From positions 4,924,556 to 4,988,555 of the forward strand of contig NC_049986.1 of NCBI RefSeq assembly GCF_000003815.2: a DNA stretch of 64,000 bases, read 5' to 3'. A program made the translations under genes and the position numbers. The DNA is from Branchiostoma floridae (Eukaryota > Chordata > Leptocardii > Amphioxiformes > Branchiostomatidae). The notes under the pieces are model-generated. The model was not told where the DNA came from, ran no database searches, and was given only the letters and a program-made list of their open reading frames with translations. Positions 49,601-62,362 of the stretch are shown here, piece by piece; position 1 is the stretch's first letter; each line of letters starts with the position of its first letter.

Positions 49601-52600
49601 ACAACTATGGTGCATCCGAGGACATGACGGAGTCAGGAGGGGACAGAACTCCTACTGAGGAGGATACCTGGGTCGTCTGGGGAGACATTGTTAATGACTG
49701 GGAGGAGTTTACCAAGCGGAAACCAAAGTTCCTGAAGGTCGGTGTCATTACTAAATAATTGTCATTTCTTTGATACAGGACAGATAACACAATGAGACCT
49801 GGCAATGAGCCTGTTAACCCTTAAACTGCCAGAATTTCAGCCCTATAAAATGCTATCAGTGCCAGAAAAGAAACCACCGAACAAGGCCGAAGTCCCTAAA
49901 TTCTGGCATTTGTGCACTACACATGCGCAAAGCTGCTACTTTGGAGGAATACGCTATCCCAGATATATCCGGATGCGGCACACAGGGCATGTAATGTGTG
50001 CTGCATATATCCGGGCTTGGCAGTTTAAGGGTTAAGATACACCAAAACAATATTTACTTCCTAGTGTGTGACCTTGGTACTGCAGCAGAACTTCCTTTTT
50101 TGTATCTTTTGACCTGGACATGATATGGTCTTCTTTTTTTGGTGGTGGATAGCTTGTGATGTAAGGAAATGATGTATGTTTGGGCCAGGTAGCAGTTTGC
50201 TCTGGAACTGCAGGGACAATTTTGTCAAAATCTTCCAAGGAGCATAATGGAGTATACATGTAGAAATGATGGATTTCCATGATATTTAGCATGCAGGTAT
50301 CTTTGGCAGAGACATTCATAATGCGGTGCAAATTATGCAAATGTGGACTTAATTTGCATACTTTATGTTCATAAAAAGCATAAACCCCAAGGGACCAATT
50401 CTGATCGTACACCATATCGAACAAATAGAACCAGGTAGAACCCCCTTTTCTATTTCTAACGCCTCCAGTCGAAAACAGCCCAAGTGGGACAGAAATGGCA
50501 AAAGAAATACCGTATTATTTCAGTTTGTTGAAGACTTCACCCACCAAGTATACATGTAGTTGTTTTGGGAGGGAGAACCACTGCATAGCATTACATTGTT
50601 GGTAGGCAGGATGCACGTGTAGAGCAGGGTATGTACATGTATAAAACATGGGACTCTGCACTAGCAGACTTTGAAAAGGTCCTATTATTTGACTTATAGT
50701 ACAAGCTCCCTCTCAACGAGTGCCCAAGCTGCTTTCTTCTTAATTTCATTTTTGTCATAAGCATGCATGCAACAAATGCAGTAGAAACCCTGTCACAGAT
50801 ATATGTACATGTACCCTGGTTTTCACGTTCGACCACACGTCAGAAGCAGGGCACTCCTGCCGACCAACCAGGTAATATATGCAGTGCCTCCCGCTTCTGC
50901 TCTCACTGAAATTCAGACACCCTTAACTTGCAGCATTTGGTATTGTCTCCATGAAAGGGAGATTAGGTATTGCCAAGGAAGTGGCTTCATTGTGGGAACA
51001 TCATTGAACACAAATTATGCAAAGTAGAGCTTCACTAGTCTTGTACGATTAATGAAAATGCTTCTGTGTTAGGATAAGACTTTCATATTTCATAATTTAG
51101 GAAGAGAAGATCATCCATGGATAAGATTTATCCAAATCTTGATCTTATTTGCTTATATAATGAGAACTTTGTATGACACATATAGCAATATCAAAAAGAA
51201 TTCAAAACTTTCCCATTTGAACAGTTCCAAAAATTGCTATAAACAAGAAAAATACCTCTATGATATAAATCACTTTGAAATTTATAAAGCCATAACACGG
51301 TTGAGAATTAGTAGGCTTAAATCAAATATAGAAACAGGAACTTCCAGATACTTCAATATAGCCCCTGACCAAAGGTTCTGCCCATTTTGTCCGAAGAAAA
51401 TTGAAAATGAATTTCATTTCGTCATAGAGTGCCCTATGTATCATATGTTACACAATAATTCGAGCCCATAACACTGAGGAAGCCACACGGCGAAACATGT
51501 TTGTTGTGTGTCGGTTCGAATAAAGTTCCTAAACGGGGAACATGCGGCTCCAGCGTCTTTTCTGAAGATGTGGCGTAAGTGTGAACGGTTGGCTGAGGTC
51601 TCCTTCTCCACATATATCTATCATATGTTACACAATAAGTTATTCACATTCCTATGTCAAAATACTATAGATTTCACGATACTCGATACCAGACGTAGAT
51701 TTGACTATATGATAGTATATCTTTAGATCCGACAGTCCTGATAATGCTAAGATAGGTAAATACATAAAAGATTGCTTTATGTGTGATTAGAAAGGATAGT
51801 GACACCCGTGTTTAGCCCCATGCCCTGATTGTATAGACTAAGGTTTTCTTAGTATCCTATATATTGTTTAGTTAGTAGAATTTTAAGATTTATTTTGTAT
51901 TCACCTTTGTTTTGTAGTTTATACTTGACCATACAAGAGTCACTGTACTTTTTGTCATGTCAATAAAATTTGCAGTATATTATAAATTGGAATGTCATAT
52001 TTGAAACATTTGTGTAACATGTCACGTTGTAGTTTTAGTTTAACATCAACATACATGAATGAGGGCCTATTTTCTGCAGTCAATGAGGCAGTGATTGTAC
52101 TTATAGGCAGAGGTGATGATGTTGTGGAACTCTTTTTTTGCAGAATCTAGTGCGGAGAGGTATTCCCCACCACTTCAGAGGTATTGCATGGCAGCTGCTG
52201 TGTAACGCCCACCAGTCACCGCTCAAGGAGGAATATGCCGAGTACCTGAAGGCCACATCGCCCTGTGAGAAGGTTATAAGGAGAGATATTGCCCGCACAT
52301 ATCCCGAACATGAATTCTTCAGAGAAAAGGATGGTCTTGGACAAGAGACACTGTTTAATGTCATGAAGGTATGTTGTCTTGTTGTTCATGATTCTTCTTT
52401 AGCCAGCACAATGTCATGATAAACATATAACTACGGTGAATTCTTCTCAGGTTTGAATGCTGTTGTAGCTTTCAATTGGTGCGTAACTCCTCTCTTCATT
52501 ACGTTGGCTGAAAAAAGATCCAGAAAAAAAGGACTTAAAATAAAGATTTGATAAGAAATGATAATTGATTTTTTTTATTATCAATTGAATCTTAGCAGAA

Positions 52601-55600
52601 ACTGAAACTACTTTGTGAAGTTTTAATGCTGCAAGTATCAGACTGAGTATAAACCAGCTGACATCATTTTGTATTTGATATCTCTTCAGGCCTATTCTCT
52701 CCATGACAGGGAGGTTGGGTACTGCCAAGGGAGTGGCTTCATTGTGGGACTTTTACTTATGCAGGTAATTATGATATTTTATTCTACAAATGATGATGAA
52801 GAGGAGGAGGTAGTTATGCATTGGTCTGTAACTATGTTCTTGTACTTTGTCTACAGTTTGCTGTCCTTCCTGTTATGTACATTGCTTGTACATGTCTTAG
52901 TCGATCAGACCTACAGTGTACATGTGCATGTATACAAGTCTAACGGCAGGGTGTCGATCCTTGATTTGATCCACAGTCAACTACTCCAGGCTTGTCAAAG
53001 TTTGCAGTTATCTTATGATGATGTATGTAGACAAGTGCTGACACATTGATGTTTGTAGATGCCTGAAGAGGAGACGTTCTGTGTGCTGGTACATCTGATG
53101 CAGGACTATCGCCTGCGAGAGTTGTTCAAACCCAGCATGGCCGAGCTGGGCCTGTGTATGTTCCAGTTGGAATGTATGGTGCAGGTCAGATAGCCTTACA
53201 TTACAACTTACATTATCTTGGCAGTGGACACTTAAAGAACTGTTAACTGTACAAAATTTGTACAGTAACTGTAATCCATTTTGCTGACAGAGATATTTTT
53301 AGATTTTACATGTAAATTTTGCCATGTTGATTCCATTTTAATGGAATATATTAGAATAATATATTATATGGATGACATCCTCTGGGAACCACAAAATGGA
53401 TGCAAGTGTGTGAATAAAATAAGTTTGGCCCAAAAAATAATTGCCTTCATTATGAAATTAAGTGGTCTGGAAGGTTGAATAAATGACTGTGAAGACACAG
53501 AGTATAATATATTATACTATAGTGTACCAAACAGTAGATTCTTCATACTGTATTTGTTCTTTCACATTTTCTTCTTTGACCTTGGAATTGACCTAAGTGG
53601 TATTCTATGACATTAGTATAATTTCTTACAATCTATGGGGCCAGGCATGTATTTTCTCCTTTTGCTGGTTCTTTGTACGATTTACGGTGTGGTTGAAAAC
53701 TTTTTTTTTGCTGGAAAATGAAAGCTCCCCCGCCCCACGGCTGTCATCCATATAATCCAATCAACATGGCCGTACATAGCCAAAGTAGCCAAATGCTCTT
53801 TCTGAGATCCTTTGATATACACGAATCACTATGTGAAAACGCACAAACCTTATGAAAATCACATAAATAGCTATGCAAAAATGTAGGGACCTTATATGAT
53901 TCGCACAAATCACTATGTGACACACAAACCTTATGCGATTTGCACGAACCTTATGCAAATGACGTTATGTTACGTGACCCGGCGGCGGTCGACCAGTTTC
54001 GCATAAGGTGCAAATCGCTTAAGGTTTATGTGTGTCATGCAGTAATTCATGCGAATCACATAAAGTTTGTACGTTTTTGCATAGTGATTCGTGTGGTTTT
54101 CATAAGGTTCGTGCGTTTTCACATAGTGATTCGTGCGTATCACATAATTTCGTACGAATCGCATAGGCTTTGTGCAAATGCTAAGGCACCAGTTTTTTGT
54201 TGTCCACATGCTGCAGGAACTGTTACCAGATCTGCACATCCACTTCCAGACGCAGTGCTTCCACACCTCCATGTACGCCTCCTCCTGGTTTCTCACACTG
54301 TTCGCCACAGTTTTCCCCCTGCAGGTGGCCTGTAGAGTCATGGACCTCTTCATGTCTGAGGTGGGTTCCCAAGAAGTACTAACGTCTTACATCAGACAAT
54401 TCAGTGTTCTCGTCATGCGGTGATTTGGGCCCCTACCCTACACTGTTTTCAATCAACAAAGGGGAATTTTATTCTGGGCTGTTTTGTAACAAAGGCCAAT
54501 AGTGTTTTCACTAAATTTGGCCATCAAAATGCAGAAAGTAGTGTTTTTGAAGTTTATGAATGTAAAAATTTTCATGGCAGGACTCCCCTAAACCCCTTAC
54601 AATGTTCATACCTGCATCGCATACCAATGTGGCTTTGCTGCACTAAGATGCCTCTTATATATGCTGTGAAAAAATCCTGGTGAGAACACTGACATTCATA
54701 CTTCACACCTACATGTACATGTACATGTACATGTACCCTTACTTCTTACCTCTGTCAAAGAGCTTCTGATGTCTTTGTTTTTTTACACTGAGTCTCCAAA
54801 ATTGCAAGCTGTATTTTTACCTACAGTCTGGAAGTTTTTTTTGCAGATTGCAGGTTTAACCTCTTCTTTTCTTCACATTAATACAACACCATTTATAGGA
54901 CCACAGAATTTAAAAATTAATTTTAATTAATTTAAAGACCTTCTTAAGTGCAATATACATAACGTCCCAAGTGTACATGAGGTGTAACGTAATACATGCA
55001 TACTTGTACTTTATACATCCAGGTGTTCAAGTCATTCTTGAGAAGGTCTGAATATCAAAAACACAGTTTTTCTTGTGTATTCAATGCATGACATGTACTT
55101 GTAAAAATCCAGCAGACAGTTGAGACTTCATAGGTCTCCTACACACAACCAAGTTCTCTACATTTGTACCTCATAGCAAGTCATGTAAATGGTTAGGTTG
55201 CTGATGGCTATGGCTATGCTTAGAAACAAGAAATCTTTTTAAAAAAGCTGTGCCTTGCCGCGTATTTTATGTTATTTTGGTAAGTTAGACTAGATTCTAC
55301 GCTTAAAAATCCCGAGTTCCACATGTCGCCCCCCCTTCCCCCCTCATTATCATAATTTATGTCAGATGAATTATTGGCACATTAAACAGGTTTTGTAAAA
55401 CTTTTTGACCCACAATGAATATGCATTATTTTTTATTACAAACTAAGTTCCTTCTGATGCAATTTGTGATATATATTTATATAAACATNNNNNNNNNNNN
55501 NNNNNNNNNNNNNNNNNNNNNNNNNNNNNNNNNNNNNNNNNNNNNNNNNNNNNNNNNNNNNNNNNNNNNNNNNNNNNNNNNNNNNNNNAGCGTAGATTTA

Positions 55601-58600
55601 TTACGCTGGACCACATACAGTAACGTGCGTCTAGAAGAGCGTTTTAATACTCGCCTGGAATGTACCATTGTCTAACTAAGCCATGAAACTCGGCAAGGAA
55701 AGAAGGGCCTGTCTTAACAAGCGTTCTGTTCCCTGGCCATTAACCTTCCAATTTGTTCAACACCCACTCCTGGAGAACAGACTGAAGGACACTGCATGGC
55801 TGGTTGCACACCACGCCCTCAAAACGAACGCTCTGCTCTGCTCGAACTGGGGTTACATTCGCTCGGGAACTTGTCCAAGGCAGAATTGTAAAGGCCACGA
55901 AACTGTAGAGCACGCCATGTGGTACTGCAGCGAAGTGCTGCTAACATGGACTTGGGTGGAGGGTTTTCTCAGGAGGTGGGTCATGTCAGACTTCCGAATA
56001 AATAAACAGATGGTTATCTATGGCATCCTGCCACCCTCATGGAAAAAATGCAAGATAGATGCTATCACCTACACCCTGGCCGTCGCGAGGAAACGCATAT
56101 GGTCCTCACGTTGTGAAGCACTCTTTGACAAGACCTTTTCGACTCATGTCGAGATGGTCCCATACATCAAGGAGTGCCTCCGCTCAAGAATAAAGCTTGA
56201 CTTTGTACGTCTGAACGAAACAACGTTTATGTCTCTGTGGTGCTCAGTGCAGTGGGCGAGGGTCGACGGGGGAAAACTGCGACTACGCTTTTAATCCCCT
56301 GCTTCCCCCCTGTAGTCGTATTAGTCTGGTATGAACTGTCTGTCTTGTACGTTTCGTATGTCTTTTTTATTTGGATGTGTCAAGTTGGCAGGAGTGGGTT
56401 GGTGGGAGCTCGGAGGACAAGTAACCTGTTGTGGGTAGCTTGACACATCCCTTTTTCTTTCCTTCTTCTCTTGTATGTTCTTTGAAATGATGTAAAAAAA
56501 AAATGAAAACAGTGAAAAAACGTCTTGTCTCTCTTGTCTAGTTTTCTTTCTTTTTTGATTTTGTTATACCCCCATTAAAAACGGGCCTTTGGAAGGGGCT
56601 TTGGAAGGGCTGGGTTAACAGGTCCGTCCAACCATGGAAGAAAGCTGGCGTAAAGCCTTGCCTGGCGGCAAGGCAAAAATAAAAGAACAAGGTAGAATGC
56701 CAGAACATAGAGCTGCTGTTTGACTCATTTGAGACCATATTCTTCAGCAGCTGAAGTTGTTATTACCCTTAGGAAGGCAGGAGGACTACCAGCAGGTTGA
56801 CAGCTTGGAATACTGGTTGTGCACAAGAAAACTGTGAATGATTTACCAAGCTGACAGATCTATTCACAAATACAGGTACATGGTACAAAATGTACATGTA
56901 CATGTATCCTAATCCTATATTGTTTTGTCTCTCTATACAGAGTCTTTCTTTGACATTTGATTGTATTTAACAGGGTATGGAGATTGTGTTTAGGTTGGGG
57001 ATTGCACTGCTGCAGGCTAGTAAGTCTGACCTGATGCAGCTGGACATGGAAGGAATGCTCAAGGTATGTGCACTCAGTCTGGTACTTATGGCATGGCACA
57101 AAGTGGACAATACTGTATCAGGACCTGTTGCTATACAATATTAGGTACATAATGTTACAAATGTTACATGTACATTTGTATATGCAGATGCTTTTAAAAA
57201 CAGACTGATGTAATACTGATAGCTGGACCTACATAGCTACTCTTTACCTAGACGTAGTGTGTCTATCAGAATCATGTTGTTTGAGTTCTGTATGTGTCTA
57301 GGGACACCTGAAAAATAGGCTGAGTGTGATTTTTACCCTGGTAAAATAAAATGAAAATTAATGAAATGATGCTGATCAAGCTGTTTTCTATCTGTTCTGC
57401 AGTATTTCCAGAAGGAGATTCCTCTGATGATGCAAAAGGACCCAGAGAGTATCTTCAACCTGGCATATAACATTAAGTACAACCAGAAAAAGATGAAAAA
57501 GTGAGTTTCAAAAGTTATGACATTCATGTTGTCTTATTCATGTGTATCTGTACTGTTGCTCTGGAATTCAAGACCTAGATTTTAATGGGCATGCTACTGT
57601 AACAGTGGGGTTCAAGTGCTGCCAAACTGACCATGCCAACAGCTCTAAGCTTTTGGCGTTGTGGTTTTCACATTGGATTTGTGATCTGGCTGCCTGGGTT
57701 TGGCGCAGGTTTGAGTCGGAATATTGTTTCTTTCTGTTTCTACTCCCTAGTTGTTTCACTATCATCCATGAAATATTTAGTCCCTTTTTTGATTGTACAT
57801 TTTGTATTTGTTTGTTTTGTCCAAAGGTCCTTAAGTTTTGCTGACCACAAATTTCGAGAAATACAAACAGATGCACCTAAGCAGCACCTTTATTGGTGAA
57901 TGGAATAGCCCACCGCCAGACTTCCACTACCAGAACACAACCCATAAGTACATGTACTAGCCAAGCGGATGTTGGTGGGGAATACTGTAAATGTATTTAA
58001 GTTCCCGGGGATTTAATTTCGCGGTAGCGAGAAAAAGGACTTTTCATGGTGGTTTTAAGTTCGCACCCGCACCATGCACTGTAATCTCTTACTTCTGTGC
58101 AAAAATGCTTGCGGTGGTTTTAAGTTCGTGGTGAAGTGGCCACCGTGAAAATAACGAACATTAAACCACCGCGAAAGTTTCTGCATTTACAGTATTGGCA
58201 CTAAACTGCCCATGCAGTTCCAAACTGCCCTGGATGCAGTTCCAGTGCAAGTGCTATGTGGCCCAGACCTACACCACTTCCACCATACATTAAGATCTAT
58301 GCATCACCAAAAATTAAGACCACAGCATGCTTAGGGCCAAAGATACCAATAGAGCAGATCCAGCTGCAGTACCAAGGACTAACACCAGGATGCCCAAAAT
58401 CAGACCAACAACACAAACATGTATCAATTTCATTGCAATCGCACATAACAGTCCAGAGACATACCGCCAGAAATACAACACGCTCTGTTAAACATTACCT
58501 CTATTTCATGGGGTTGATGAAGTAAGGCTGTCCTTCGGCTTTCTAACTACAGTTATGTGCATTTCTCATTTTGTCTTATATCACAGATTGGAGAAAGAGT

Positions 58601-61425
58601 ACATGTCACTCAAGAGCAAAGAATTGGAAGAACAAATTGAAATTAGGGTAAGTAGTATCACATGTTACCTTGGATTATATAGCACACTTCAGAAGTAAAT
58701 TTATCTGAAAATTGGTATTTATTGGAACTGGCTACATTAAAGAATTTCTACCTGCCCAATACATTATCAGACTATCGAGTTAGTTTTTTTACCAATGGTC
58801 AGATAATGTTGGTGTGTACTTGTGGTACAGTTGTTTGCTATGGTGCTGACAGTGTCGATTTCTTTCTTGTTGCAGAGACTAAGAAATGAGAATCAACTTC
58901 TTCGCCAAAGAATAGAGATCCTGGAAAAGGTTAGTTTTTTGTCATAACAACAGTCAAAACTACAATGATGAATGATGTGAATTTAATATTCATATCGTTT
59001 CTTAAACATAGAGATTAAGGAACGTGTGACTGTGTTTTATGTAGAAATTGAATACAAGAAATATTATGCCTTATTGTGATATGTTATGAGAAAATCATCA
59101 ATGTCAACTATTTTGGGTCAGCAAATTCTTTGCTGTTTTATGAAATTTTAAAGACATGAAACATGATTGAAGATTTTCCATTTCATTGATTGAATGCTTG
59201 CTGTACATGACTGTACAATGACACATATAAGTCACCCACATTGTCTGACACTGTCTCAGTCATTGTTTCATCTCAGATTTACAGAATAAAACATTGTGTG
59301 TTGCATATCACCTGAGATACTAGACTGGCCGCAGGTAGGATCACCTGAAGGTTGGGTGTGCTGGAACGGAGGGTTATGTGGAAAACGTTATATTGTAATT
59401 ATGTCATGCGACTCATACCCACTCGAGAAAACAAACGTTTCAATGCAAAATGTACAGTGAGTGTCCTCAAGCAAAAATTGTAACAGCAGCAACTCCAAAG
59501 TCCAAATCCGGTATTTGAGTATTCAACCATGCCACACTTGGCACGCCTGGAGTGCTTTCGAATTAATCAATATTTGATTTATTTCCATGTGATACAGCAA
59601 GTTATCACCCGGCCCGGGGTGTCTGGGGTGTCTGGTAGGGATAGTTCCTCTACGGACAAACAAGAAGATATCACCCGGTCCAGAACACCTGTATCAAACA
59701 CCTTATATATAGCAGCTCATGTACATTTGTATGACAATAATGACCTAGATTTATCTTTCTATAACTGTTTGTTAACTCAACCATGTTTACAATGATCTTG
59801 AAGAGTTGTACTGTTCTTCCCCATAGGAGAGTGCTGCTTTGGCAGATAAGCTGATACAGGTTTGAAGCTTTCTTTTTCAAAATACGTTTCATCGTAGTTA
59901 ACAACAATTTGTTTGTTAACCACCTTTCTCAGCAACTCAGACTGATAAAGTAGTTTCTTATGTTGCTTGAGGACTGTATGAAATCCTAAACAGCAGCCTT
60001 ACTGGACTGATTTACTAGGTATTGCAGGGAAATAGGTTAAAAAACACAATACTGCATTTATAGTGAATATGTTTTGGGGATAAGGCCATTTGATTATATG
60101 TGTATGGATAACATCTGCCTCAATTTTCAGCCATTTTCAAAGTCAAGAGTTTTCAACCATAATGTAAGTCTTAGAAAGCAGATACAAAACGAGCAAATAT
60201 ATGCTGTAGATTTTCAAAAAAATATATCAGAAAACATATTACTAAAGCCATAGAATGCCAACGTCAATTCCAAGGTTGAAGAATATGTGAAAGAACAAAA
60301 ATGACTAATCTATTGTTCGATATTCAATACTCTGTGCATTTGGTCATAAATTTTTGTTTAACCTTCGTGACCTCTTACATTTTGTACTGAAGCCAACTTT
60401 TTTCCCCAAACTTTCTTTTTTTATTTGCATGCTCGCATCAGTTTGGGGGTTCCCATGTCTCCATATAATCAAATCAATGTGGCCTATAATATGGTTATAT
60501 GTATTAATCTATTAGCTGTTACTGTCAGACTTTACTAATTTTGCAATATGCCTGCTTCAGGGACAAGTTGTTCGAGCACAAGAGCAGGAGGAAAACTTCA
60601 TCATGATGCGAGAACTGGCGGCTGTCAGGCAGCACAGCTTCGAGACCATGGCAGCACTAGAGGATGCACGTGATGTCATCAAGACACTGACAAGTGATGG
60701 ACAGAAGGTATCAAACACTGACAGGCTTCTATCTGTGCAGTGGCAACGGCACCTTGGGGGCAGGGGGGCCATCACCCCCTGAGAAATATACGCCAACCCC
60801 ACCCTCAAATCAAGCTGAAACCCTTGTGTATTTTTTTTTCACAAATTGAAATTTCATTAAACCTAGCTAGAAACAATATAGTCTACTGGCAAAATTTGCC
60901 CCTGAAAATGAAGGAAATAACTTTTCAGAGGGTCCAGATTTCACCATTTCTCTGGACCTCCCTTGCGATGGCTTGTACCTTGGTGCCTGGGCATGGTGGA
61001 AGTATGCCCTCAAAAGCCCATTTTACCATGGAAATTTCATTTTCAAATTTAGCTTGGTTTAGGAGTAAAATGTGCCCCTCAAATGCAGAAAATTTCTGAG
61101 GGTCAAGATTTCATAATTTCTCTAGACTTCTCCACTTGCGACAGATGTGGAATGTGAATGACATAATAAAAAGATGTTGAGTTATTCCCTTTCAAAGTCT
61201 GACACTAAACGGTTCAAAAAAAGACGCTAGGGTGCCCAAACCTACACCACCCACTCTTGGCCCCAAGACTCAAAAGTCACGACCACAGCACAACTACAGG
61301 AAATTCTGCTCCAGTACCATAACAAGCTGCTAGGGGGCCCAAAATCTATTTGTATTCAGGTCTCCTTATATCAAATATCAGTACAATCCATTCAGGCATT
61401 AGGAGTTATGCTGGTCTACTACACA

Positions 61426-61461
<36 letters not shown>

Positions 61462-62149
61462 CTATCCAAAACATAACCTTAAGCTAAAAATGAGTAGACT
61501 GGTGCAGATAAACTGTGGCTGGATGAATGGTACTTGCATCAGTACAGGGATGTAGAGAAAATGTAGGAAAAGTAAGCTACATACAATACAACTGGGCCAT
61601 AGATGAAGACCTGTTACTTGTGTTAATGTTAATGTTGGCACTGATTCACATGCGACCAGAATACTTCAATGTCTCGTGTTCCCATCAGCCTGTAGCCAGT
61701 TCTAGCCATTCCCTCCTGCTGGATGAGGCAGTCTCCAAGCTGCAGCAAGAGTTGGCACAAGCAAAACTACAGGAGGCAGAGGCAAAGGCAGAGCTGGCTG
61801 ATCTTAAAGACAAATGCCAGGAGTCACTGGTAAGTTTGTATGATATTATTATTTACACAGATAACCAATAGTATTGTATGATATTATTATTTACACAGAT
61901 AACCAATTATAGTAAATCAAAGTTGAATTCTGTGTGTGTGTGTGTGTGTGTGTTTGTGTCTGCAGTTACATGTCTGTGTATATCTGTGTGTGTACATGAC
62001 TATATGTTTGTATGTGTTTTTATAAAGCGCATGTACAATTTATATTTCTGTGTGTATGTGTGTGCGTATGTTTCAATGAATGTGTATTGATGTGTGCAAA
62101 GCCATGTATAATGTGTGTGTGCATGCATGTGTGTGTGTGTGTGTGCATG

Positions 62150-62206
<57 letters not shown>

Positions 62207-62289
62207 GGTGTGTAAGGTGTGTGTTGGTGCAGACCATGTCCAATGTACATGTTGTAATGTTGTGTAGCACAAAGAGAACCAGACGTCCA

Positions 62290-62362
<73 letters not shown>

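Noticed and set aside
57568-57876. 100-codon frames on both strands in an EVI5 intron
   Set aside because: Overlapping frames on both strands with no similarity or splice support; chance open frames.
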